NCBI RefSeq assembly: GCF_038066595.1
Contig: NZ_JBBUTH010000008.1
Location: 496,001-560,000 of the forward strand
Origin: Pseudaquabacterium inlustre
GTDB lineage: Bacteria > Pseudomonadota > Gammaproteobacteria > Burkholderiales > Burkholderiaceae_C
DNA length: 64,000 bases
Reading direction: 5' to 3'
Positions within the stretch are counted from its first letter, which is position 1; each line of letters starts with the position of its first letter. A program made the translations under genes and the position numbers. The notes below the pieces were generated by a model. It did not search any database. It saw only the letters and a program-made list of their open reading frames with translations, and was not told the DNA's origin. Shown one piece after another: positions 54,533 to 61,772 of the stretch.

Positions 54533-56145
54533 TGCGCCTCAGCGCTCTGGCTCCCGCCCTGGCGCCCGCGTTGGCCGTGCTGGCCCTGCTGTCGGCCGCC
54601 GTGCCGCCGGCCCGGGCCGCACAGGCCGCACAGGCCGCGTCGGTGGCATCGGCGGCAACCACCACCTCGACCGCATCGAGCCCGCCCGAGCCGTCCACCG
54701 GCCTGGCGCCGTGCCGGCTGCGCCACCGTCCGCAGGCCGCGCTGTGCGGCGTGCTGCGCCGTCCGCTCGATCCGGCGCGGCCCGGGGGCGTGGCCATCGA
54801 CATCCACTACGCCGTGCTGCCGGCGCAGGCGCGGTTGAAGGCGGCCGACCCGGTGTTCTTCTTCGCCGGTGGGCCCGGCCAGAGCGCCATCGATGCCGCG
54901 GCGCACTTCGCCGGCCAGCACGGGCGGCTGAACCAGCGCCGCGATCTGGTGTTCGTGGACCTGCGCGGCACCGGCCGCAGTGCGCCGCTGCGCTGCGCCG
55001 ACGACCGGCCCGATGCGCCGGCCCCGCCGCTGGCCGCGCAGTACAGCGCCGAGGCCCGGCTGCAGCGGCTGGCGGCCTGCCGCGCGGCGCTGCAGGCCCT
55101 GCCGTACGGTGATCTGCGCTTCTTCAGCACCACGCTGGCGGTGGCCGATGTGGAGGCCGTGCGCCAGCGCCTGGGCGCGCCGCGGGTGAATGCCATCGGC
55201 GTGTCCTACGGCACACGCGTGGTGCTGGAGTGGCTGCGCCAGACGCCGCAGGCGCTGCGCCGCGCGGTGCTGGACGGCGTGGCGCCGCCCGACCTGCGCC
55301 TGTCCGAGGCCGCCGCGCTGGACAACCAGCGCGCGCTCGACGCCCTGCTGGCCGGCTGTGCTGCCGACGCCGGCTGCGCGAGCCGCCATCCGCAGCTGCG
55401 CCAGCAGCTGCAGGCCCTGGCCGCGCGCCTGCCGGCCGCGCTGAGCCTGCCGCATCCGCTGACCGGGCAGCCCGAGCGTGTGACGCTGGACCGCGACGCC
55501 TTTGCCGCGCTGCTGCGCGCGCCGTTGTACGCCCCGGTCCTGGCTGCCGGCCTGCCCGCCGCCATCGACGCCGCCAGCCGCGGCCAGTGGGCGCCGCTGG
55601 CCACGCTGGGTGCCGCGCTGGGCGGCGGCGACATGGGCATCGCCACCGGCCTGCACCATGCCGTGGTGTGCAGCGAAGACCTGGGCGACCACGCGCCCGA
55701 ACCACCGCCCGAGGAGCGCGCCGCCGCGCAGGACGGCAGCAACCTGTTCGCCAGCGCGTTCCGGCACCTGTACCAGCGCGCCTGCACCGGCTGGCCGCGC
55801 GCCGCCGTGCCGGCGGCCTTCTACCGTGTGGCGCCATCGCCGGTGCCGGTGTGGCTGCTGTCGGGCGGGGCCGATCCGGTGACGCCGCCGCGCCATGCCG
55901 AGCGCACCGCCGCCGCGCTGGGCGCGCAGGCGCGGCACATCGTGATGGCCCAGGCCGGCCATGGCGTGCTGTCGCAGCCCTGTGTGCGCGATGCGGTGCG
56001 CGGCTTCATCACGCTGGACGACGACGCCGCCGCGCTGGCTGCAGAGCGCGAGGCGCTGGCCAGCTGCGGCCAGCGCCTGCCGCGCCCGCCGGCCTTCGTG
56101 CCGCCTGGCCTGTCCGCCGTGCAGGCTGTTCAGGAGGCCCGATGA
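54532..56145 (+). CDS. Exported alpha/beta hydrolase (TAP/proline iminopeptidase-like)
   Basis: This 537-residue protein has a signal peptide (APALAVLALLSAAVPPARA) and the hydrolase landmarks FFAGGPGQSAID (oxyanion), VFVDLRGTGRSAPL, the nucleophile elbow IGVSYGTRVVLE (Ser), SGGADPVTPPRHA (Asp) and AQAGHGVLS (His). It has the long form with a C-terminal TAP-like domain, which fits with aminopeptidases that act on peptides in the periplasm. It overlaps the ABC ATPase gene by 4 nt. Confidence 0.9.
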   Translation: MRLSALAPALAPALAVLALLSAAVPPARAAQAAQAASVASAATTTSTASSPPEPSTGLAPCRLRHRPQAALCGVLRRPLDPARPGGVAIDIHYAVLPAQARLKAADPVFFFAGGPGQSAIDAAAHFAGQHGRLNQRRDLVFVDLRGTGRSAPLRCADDRPDAPAPPLAAQYSAEARLQRLAACRAALQALPYGDLRFFSTTLAVADVEAVRQRLGAPRVNAIGVSYGTRVVLEWLRQTPQALRRAVLDGVAPPDLRLSEAAALDNQRALDALLAGCAADAGCASRHPQLRQQLQALAARLPAALSLPHPLTGQPERVTLDRDAFAALLRAPLYAPVLAAGLPAAIDAASRGQWAPLATLGAALGGGDMGIATGLHHAVVCSEDLGDHAPEPPPEERAAAQDGSNLFASAFRHLYQRACTGWPRAAVPAAFYRVAPSPVPVWLLSGGADPVTPPRHAERTAAALGAQARHIVMAQAGHGVLSQPCVRDAVRGFITLDDDAAALAAEREALASCGQRLPRPPAFVPPGLSAVQAVQEAR

Positions 56146-56921
56146 TCGAGGTGCAAGGCGTCGCCAAGGCCTACCCGGGCCCGCCCACCGGCCGCGGCTG
56201 GGGCCCGTGGCGCCGCGCCGGCGCGCCGGTGCAGGCCGTGCGCTCGGTCAGCTTCACGGTGGCCGACGGCAGCATCACCGGCCTGCTGGGGCCCAATGGC
56301 GCCGGCAAGACCACCACGCTGCGCATGGTGGCCGCGCGCGTGAAGCCCGATGCCGGTGCAGTGCGCGTGGACGGCATCGACGTGGCCACCGACCCGCAGG
56401 CCGTGCGTGCCCGCCTGGGCGTGCTGAGCGATGCGCGTGGCCTGTACCCGCGCCTGACTGCACGCGAGAACATCGTCTACCACGGCCGCCTGCACGGGCT
56501 GGACGCCGACACCGCCGCCGCCCGCGCCGACACGCTGGCGCGCCTGCTGGAGATGGCGCCGCTGCTGGACCGCCGCACCGAGGGCTTCAGCCAGGGCGAG
56601 CGCATGAAGACCGCGCTGGCCCGCGCGCTGGTGCACGACCCCAGCCACCTGATCCTGGACGAGCCCACCAACGGCCTGGACGTGCTGGCCACGCGCGCGC
56701 TGCGCGAGGCCCTGCGCACGCTGCGCGACGAGCGCGGCCAGTGCATCGTGTTCTGCACCCACATCATGCAGGAGGTGGAACGCCTGTGCGACCGCGTGGT
56801 GGTGGTGGCCGGTGGCCGCACCGTGGCCGAGGGCACGGTGTCCGAGCTGCTGGCGCGCAGCGGCTGCGACGACTTCGAGGCCGCCTTCGTGCGCCTGGGC
56901 TACGGCGAGGGGCACCCATGA
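56142..56921 (+). CDS. ABC exporter ATP-binding protein (NatA/CcmA-like)
   Basis: This 259-residue ATPase has Walker A GLLGPNGAGKTTTLRMV, the signature FSQGERMKTALARAL, Walker B LILDEPTNGLDV and the H-loop FCTHIMQEVE. The SQGE form of the signature (not SGGQ) is as in NatA-type exporters. It pairs with the permease that overlaps it by 4 nt. Substrate is unknown; NatAB of Bacillus exports sodium. Confidence 0.93.
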   Translation: MIEVQGVAKAYPGPPTGRGWGPWRRAGAPVQAVRSVSFTVADGSITGLLGPNGAGKTTTLRMVAARVKPDAGAVRVDGIDVATDPQAVRARLGVLSDARGLYPRLTARENIVYHGRLHGLDADTAAARADTLARLLEMAPLLDRRTEGFSQGERMKTALARALVHDPSHLILDEPTNGLDVLATRALREALRTLRDERGQCIVFCTHIMQEVERLCDRVVVVAGGRTVAEGTVSELLARSGCDDFEAAFVRLGYGEGHP

Positions 56922-58087
56922 CCGCGATGCTGCGCCAGCTGCTGCAGGTGCTGAAGAAGGAGGTGGTCGACGCGCTGCGCGATCGCCGCACCATCGCCGT
57001 GATGCTGCTGTCCTCGGTGGCCATCGGGCCGGTGATGTTGCTGGGCCTGTCGGCCCTGGTGGCCGAGCTGGAAACCCAGGCCCGCGCGCGCACGCTGATG
57101 GCCGTGGGCATCGACCATGCGCCCACGCTGGCCAACTACGCCGCGCGCCAGGGCTACACGCTGGAGCCCGCGCCCGCCGACCACGAGCGCGCGCTGGCCC
57201 GGCGCGACCTGGGACTGGCCGTGCTGGTGCTGCCGCCCGACTTCGAGGCCGCGCTGCTGGCCGGCCGTGCACCGCAGCTGGTGCTCAAGACGGCCAGCGG
57301 CAACACCCGCGCGCAAAGCAGTGCCAGCCAGTGGCAGCAGCTGCTGGCCGGCTTCCAGCAGGAGCAGGCCATGCTGCGCCTGGTCTGGCGCGGCGTGCCG
57401 CCGGCGGTGCTGCAGGTCATCCAGACCGACGAGCAGGACATGGCCGACGCCCGCCAGCGCTCGGCCCAGTTCACGCGCATGCTGCCGATGTTCATCCTGA
57501 TGGCGGTGGTGTACGGCGCCTTCCACACCGCACTCGACAGCACCGCCGGCGAGCGCGAGCGCGGCTCGCTGGAGCCGCTGCTGATGACGCCGGCCTCGCG
57601 CGCCGCGCTGGTGCTGGGCAAGTGGGGCGCGGTGGCGCTGCTGGCCATGGGCGTGGCGGTGCTGTCGTGCCTGAGCTTCCTGCCCGGGCAGTGGCTGCTG
57701 CGCAGCGAGATGCTGGCCGCCAGCTTCCAGTTCGGCCCGCGCGAGGCGGCGCTGTTCCTGGCCCTGCTGCTGCCGCTGGCCGCGCTGATGGCCGCCGCGA
57801 TGATGGCGCTGGCGCTGCGCAGCCGCAGCGTGAAGGAGGCGCAGGCCAGCGGCACGGTGCTGGTGCTGGCCTGCTCGTTCGCGCCGATGGTGCCGCTGTT
57901 CAGCCTGGGCGGCGAGGCGCCCTGGCACCTGTGGGTGCCGGCGCTGGCGCAAAGCACGCTGATGCAGCGCGTGCTCAGCGGCGAGGCCATCGCCGCCCTG
58001 GACCTGCTGCAGCCGCTGGCCGTGGCGGCGGCGCTCACCCTGGCCTGCCTGGCGCACCTGGTGCGCCAGCTCGGCCGGGTGTCCTGA
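56918..58087 (+). CDS. ABC-2 type permease (NatB-like)
   Basis: This 389-residue protein starts LRQLLQVLKKEVVDALRDRRTIAVMLL, typical for NatB/ABC-2 permeases, has a large periplasmic domain between the first and second membrane helices (about 45-185), then TAGERERGSLEPLLMTPASRAALVLGKW (conserved cytoplasmic coupling loop) and five more segments. The gene overlaps that of the ATPase. Together with the hydrolase and the Cys-less glutaredoxin it makes one tight operon. Confidence 0.92.
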   Translation: MTAMLRQLLQVLKKEVVDALRDRRTIAVMLLSSVAIGPVMLLGLSALVAELETQARARTLMAVGIDHAPTLANYAARQGYTLEPAPADHERALARRDLGLAVLVLPPDFEAALLAGRAPQLVLKTASGNTRAQSSASQWQQLLAGFQQEQAMLRLVWRGVPPAVLQVIQTDEQDMADARQRSAQFTRMLPMFILMAVVYGAFHTALDSTAGERERGSLEPLLMTPASRAALVLGKWGAVALLAMGVAVLSCLSFLPGQWLLRSEMLAASFQFGPREAALFLALLLPLAALMAAAMMALALRSRSVKEAQASGTVLVLACSFAPMVPLFSLGGEAPWHLWVPALAQSTLMQRVLSGEAIAALDLLQPLAVAAALTLACLAHLVRQLGRVS

Positions 58088-58127
58088 CATCGGCGCGTGG
58101 CGCGCCACCCACCCGAGGCCCCACCCG

Positions 58128-58592
58128 ATGAACCTGCCCTGGTTGCCCTGGCCACTGCTGCTGCTGGTCCACCTGCTCGGCGCCGTGCTGTGGGTGGGCG
58201 GCATGGCCTTCGCCCATTTCGCCCTGCGCCCGGCGGCGGCCGAGGTGCTGGAGCCACCGCAGCGCCTGCCGCTGCTGGCCGCCACGCTGGGCCGCTTCTT
58301 CCGCCTGGTGGGGGTGGCCGTGCCGCTGATCCTGCTCACCGGCCTGGCGCTGCTGGGGCGCGTGGGTCTGGCCACCGCGCCGCCGGCCTGGCACGCCATG
58401 CTGGCGCTGGGGCTGGTGATGGCGGGCATCTTCGCGTTCATCGTCACCGTGCCCTACCCGCGGCTCAAGCGCCATGTGGCGGCGCGCGAGTGGCCGGCCG
58501 CTGGCGCGGCCATGGCCGTCATCCGCCGCTGGGTGGGCGTCAACCTGGTGCTGGGCACGCTGACGCTGGTGGCGGCGGTGTGGGGACGCTGA
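58128..58592 (+). CDS. CopD-family membrane protein
   Basis: This 154-residue protein has four hydrophobic segments. The first has LLVHLLGAVLWVGGMAFAHFALRPA, the His/Trp-Gly-Gly motif of CopD-like and DUF2269-type proteins. The family is tied to copper handling or heme-related membranes. It begins 40 nt after the ABC permease and may be in the same transcript. Copper supply would suit NosZ, but this is a guess. Confidence 0.85.
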   Translation: MNLPWLPWPLLLLVHLLGAVLWVGGMAFAHFALRPAAAEVLEPPQRLPLLAATLGRFFRLVGVAVPLILLTGLALLGRVGLATAPPAWHAMLALGLVMAGIFAFIVTVPYPRLKRHVAAREWPAAGAAMAVIRRWVGVNLVLGTLTLVAAVWGR

Positions 58593-58715
58593 GGCGCTGA
58601 ACGTCGCCGCGCCGCATGCCGGGCTCAAGTCGGCGCCGCGGCCGGCCGATATCCGGACGACCGGGGTGTCTTTCGGCTGTAGCCCCCTGTTGCCCACCCC
58701 CTTTGAGCGCCGGTC

Positions 58716-59120
58716 ATGAACACAGCCGACTTGCCGAGCACCGCCTTTGACCAACCGGACCTGTGGTCCGTGCTGTCCAGCCTGGACGATGGCGCGCTGG
58801 ACGCGCTGGGCTTCGGGGTCATCGGCTTCGACGCCGCCGACATCGTGCAGCGCTACAACGCCACCGAGTCGCGCCTGGCCGCGCTGGGCCGCCACCAGGT
58901 GGTGGGGCTGCCGCTGTTCACCGTGGTGGCGCCGTGCATGGACAACGCGCTGGTGGCGCAGCGCTTCCACGGCGCGCGCCAGCAGGCCCGGCCACTGGAC
59001 GCCACGATCGACTACGTGCTGACGCTGCGCATGCGGCCCACGCCGGTGCGGCTGCGCCTGCTGGCCGGACCGGCCGATGCGCCGCCGGACCGCCTGAGCT
59101 ACGTGTGCGTGCAGCGCTGA
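58716..59120 (+). CDS. pyp: Photoactive yellow protein (PYP) homologue
   Basis: This 134-residue PAS protein aligns with PYP of Halorhodospira halophila: LDDGALDALGFGVIGFD, QRYNATES, VVAPCMDN and LRMRPTPVRLRL. The key residues are kept with a constant offset of five: Tyr47 (Tyr42), Glu51 (Glu46) and Cys74 (Cys69, which binds p-coumaric acid). Thr50 and Arg52 of the model are Ala55 and Leu57 here, so the absorption or photocycle may differ. The histidine kinase gene follows after 13 nt, which suggests light input to it. No tyrosine ammonia lyase or coumarate-CoA ligase gene is in the window. Confidence 0.88.
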   Translation: MNTADLPSTAFDQPDLWSVLSSLDDGALDALGFGVIGFDAADIVQRYNATESRLAALGRHQVVGLPLFTVVAPCMDNALVAQRFHGARQQARPLDATIDYVLTLRMRPTPVRLRLLAGPADAPPDRLSYVCVQR

Positions 59121-59133
59121 CGCGGGGCGCCCG

Positions 59134-60321
59134 ATGCCCCCGCTGCCCAGCGCCGACGACGAACTGGCCGAGCTGCTGCTGTTCCTGAACGCCGCGCCGC
59201 TGGGCCTGATGGCGGTGCGTGACGACGGCACGGTGACGCTGGCCAACGCCGCCTGTGCCCGCCTGCTGCTGCCGTTGAACGCCGGGCGTGCGCTGTTCAA
59301 CCTGTTCACGCTGCTGGCCGAGGTGCGGCCGGGCCTGGACCTGGCCGCCGATGTGGCGGCGCGCGGCAGCACCCCTGGCCTGATCCACGACGGCCTGCGC
59401 CTGCCCTTGCCGGCCGCCGGTGGGCCGGCGCGCGTGCTGGCGCTGCGGCTGGAGCGCCTGGCTGCCGACCGCCTGATCGCCACGCTGACCGACGTGAGCG
59501 CCCAGGTGCAGGCCGAGCAGGCCCAGGCCGAGGCCGCGGCCCAGGCCGAGGAGGCACGCCGGCTGCAGCAGCTGGGGCATCTGAAGAGCCGCTTCCTGGC
59601 CACCATGACGCACGAGCTGCGCACGCCGCTCACCGTGGTGCTGGGCTTCGTGGAACTGATGCGCCGCGGCCGCCTGGTGCCGGGCTCGCCGCAGGAGACC
59701 AATGTGCTGGCGCGCATCGCCAACAACGGCGGCCACCTGCTGCGCCTGATCGACGACGTGCTCGACCTCGCCCACATCGAGGCCGGCCGGCTGCAGCTGC
59801 GGCCCGCGCTGTTCGATCTGCAGGTGCTGGTCGACGAGGTGGCCGCCACGCTGGCGCCGCAGCGCCAGGCGCGCCGGCAGACGCTGGCGGTGCAGGTGGA
59901 CGCGGGGCTGGACGCGCTGATGCTCGACCCCGACCGCCTGCGCCAGGTGCTGTGGCACCTGCTGTCCAACGCGGTGAAGTTCACCCCCGACGGCGGCAGC
60001 CTGGCGCTGCAGGCGCGGCCGCTGCCGGCCGACGACGGGCCGCCGCGCTTCGAGCTGCTGGTGCGCGATGCCGGCCACGGCATCCCGGCCACGCTGCAGG
60101 CCCAGGTGTTCGAGCGCTTCCACCAGCTGGACAACGGCAACGGCCGCCTGCACGAGGGCGCCGGCATCGGCCTGGCACTCACCCGCGCGCTGGTGCAGGC
60201 CCATGGCGGCGAGATCGCGCTGCACAGCGACCCCGGCCAGGGCAGCACCTTCATCGTGCGCCTGCCGCTGGTGCTGGAGGGCGAGGCCGAGCACCACGAG
60301 GCGGGGACGACCGGACGCTAG
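59134..60321 (+). CDS. PAS-domain sensor histidine kinase
   Basis: This 395-residue soluble kinase has a PAS domain (about 10-125, LLLFLNAAPLGLMAVRDDGTVTLANAA), a coiled linker (VQAEQAQAEAAAQAEEARRL), HisKA with FLATMTHELRTPLTVVLGF (His160) and HATPase_c with HLLSNAVKFTPDG (N box), DAGHGIP (G1), FERFHQLD and GAGIGLALTRALV (G2). It has no membrane segments. It is next to pyp, so it is probably its partner. No response regulator gene is adjacent. Its stop overlaps the convergent apbE stop by 4 nt. Confidence 0.93.
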   Translation: MPPLPSADDELAELLLFLNAAPLGLMAVRDDGTVTLANAACARLLLPLNAGRALFNLFTLLAEVRPGLDLAADVAARGSTPGLIHDGLRLPLPAAGGPARVLALRLERLAADRLIATLTDVSAQVQAEQAQAEAAAQAEEARRLQQLGHLKSRFLATMTHELRTPLTVVLGFVELMRRGRLVPGSPQETNVLARIANNGGHLLRLIDDVLDLAHIEAGRLQLRPALFDLQVLVDEVAATLAPQRQARRQTLAVQVDAGLDALMLDPDRLRQVLWHLLSNAVKFTPDGGSLALQARPLPADDGPPRFELLVRDAGHGIPATLQAQVFERFHQLDNGNGRLHEGAGIGLALTRALVQAHGGEIALHSDPGQGSTFIVRLPLVLEGEAEHHEAGTTGR

Positions 60322-61460
60322 GCCGCGCCGGCGCGCACCCAGCCGTCCAGCGCGCCCCAGCGCGAGCCGTCCTGCCGCGTCACCAGCGCCTGCACGTCCG
60401 CCCGGCGGTGGCCGGCCGGTGGCAGGCCGGCCAGCAGCGCGCGGCCGCGGGCCTCGTCCAGCACCATCAGCGCAGCGCCCAGCCCGTTGACGCGGGCCAC
60501 CGCGTCGTCCAGCGCGGCGGGGCCGCCTTCGCCGGGTGCACGCGCCAGCAGCGTGACGCCATGTGCCGCCGTGGCGGGCCGGCCGGTGCGCGGGTCCAGC
60601 ACATGGTGCCAGCGCCGGCCCAGCGTGTCGGTGCTGCAGCGCTCGTAGTCGCCCGAGGAGGCCATCACCCCGTTGTGTAGCGCCAGCACGCCGATCAGCG
60701 CGTCGGGCCGCGCGGGGTCGCGCACGCCCACGCGCCAGGCGGGCCATGTTGGCGATGCGGGCAGGCGGCGGCGGCCGGCCGGGGCGGTGGCGGTGTCCGG
60801 CGGGCTGAAGGCCAGCACATCGCCGCCACCGTCCACCAGTGCGCGGGGCACGCCGGCCTCGCGCAGGGCCTGCAGGCCGGCGGCCAGGATCGGCAGCTTG
60901 GCAATGCCGCCCAGATCCAGCCGCATGCCACGGCGCGGCAGCCAGGCCGTGCCGGCGCGCGCATCCAGCCGCAGCTGGCGCCAGCCCACCAGCGGCAGGC
61001 CGCGGGCCACCTGCTCGGGCGCCGGGTGCGGCGGAGCGGCCGGATCGTCGAAGCGCCACAGCCCGGTGGCGCCGATGGTCACGTCGAAGGCGCCGTCGCT
61101 GCGTGCCGACAGGGCCTGCGCCTGCTGCAGCACGGTCATCAGTGGCGCGGCCACCGGCACCGGCTGCAGCCCGGCGGCCAGCGCGATGGCGCCGGTGCCG
61201 CTGGTGGGCTCGTAATGCGTCATCAGCGCGGCCAGAGCGGCCATGCGCGCGAAGGCATGGTCCAGCGCCTCGGGCAGTGCGGCGGCACGGCCGGCGTCGG
61301 CGGTCTCGGCCACCAGCCGCACCGTGGTGCCCATCAGCGGGCGCTGCGCCTGCTGCCGCCAGGTGCCGGGCGTGGCCGCCCGGGCCGGGCCTGCGGGCAG
61401 TGTGGCCAGGCCGGGCAGCAGCAGGCCGCCGCCGAGCGCGAGCGCCTGGCGTCGGTGCAT
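60318..61460 (-). CDS. FAD:protein FMN transferase (ApbE/NosX-like)
   Basis: This 380-residue exported protein has a Tat-like start (MHRRQALALGGGLLLPGLA), MGTTVRLVAETAD, MTHYEPTSGTGAI, DVTIGATGLWRF, DLGGIAKLPILAAGL, VDGGGDVLAFS and ASSGDYERCSTDTLGRRWHHVLDPRTGRPA, all ApbE hallmarks. ApbE attaches FMN covalently to threonine in periplasmic proteins such as NosR. Because it is divergent from nosZ-nosR it probably serves as NosX. An in-frame ATG at 61511 is an alternative start. Confidence 0.9.
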   Translation of the reverse strand: MHRRQALALGGGLLLPGLATLPAGPARAATPGTWRQQAQRPLMGTTVRLVAETADAGRAAALPEALDHAFARMAALAALMTHYEPTSGTGAIALAAGLQPVPVAAPLMTVLQQAQALSARSDGAFDVTIGATGLWRFDDPAAPPHPAPEQVARGLPLVGWRQLRLDARAGTAWLPRRGMRLDLGGIAKLPILAAGLQALREAGVPRALVDGGGDVLAFSPPDTATAPAGRRRLPASPTWPAWRVGVRDPARPDALIGVLALHNGVMASSGDYERCSTDTLGRRWHHVLDPRTGRPATAAHGVTLLARAPGEGGPAALDDAVARVNGLGAALMVLDEARGRALLAGLPPAGHRRADVQALVTRQDGSRWGALDGWVRAGAA

Positions 61461-61772
61461 GGGCGGGCGGCACGCGGCGGGTGCCGGGCATCGTGGCAAA
61501 GGGGTGGGCATGGCGCGTCTCGGTGCAGGGGCAGGGGCGCCCCTGGTGCGGCACCCGATGGCGGCCATCGTAGGAAGCGCCGGTCGGCCCTGTCCAGCCT
61601 GCTGACCGGCTTTCGTTTCGAAAGTTGAACTGGTTCAAGGCCGCCGGACAGGGCTTTCCCGAGCATCCAGCCTGCGCCAAGAGCCGCCCCGGCGTGCGTG
61701 CGCAGCAGGCTTCACGGCACCCCGTGGGCCGGTGTCGACGCCGTCTGAACAACAGCAACGAGGACCCCCTCC
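61461..61772. other. apbE/nosZ divergent intergenic region
   Basis: No gene was seen in these 312 bases. They hold an inverted repeat CTTTCG-TTT-CGAAAG (61610-61624) directly next to the FNR/Dnr-type box at 61625-61638, and a GAGGA ribosome binding region before nosZ. Confidence 0.7.
61625..61638. promoter_or_regulatory. FNR/Dnr/NnrR-type box upstream of nosZ
   Basis: TTGAACTGGTTCAA is a perfect dyad of the TTGA-N6-TCAA class recognised by FNR and by NO-responsive Dnr/NnrR proteins. It is 135 bp before the nosZ ATG, a usual place for denitrification control. Confidence 0.7.
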
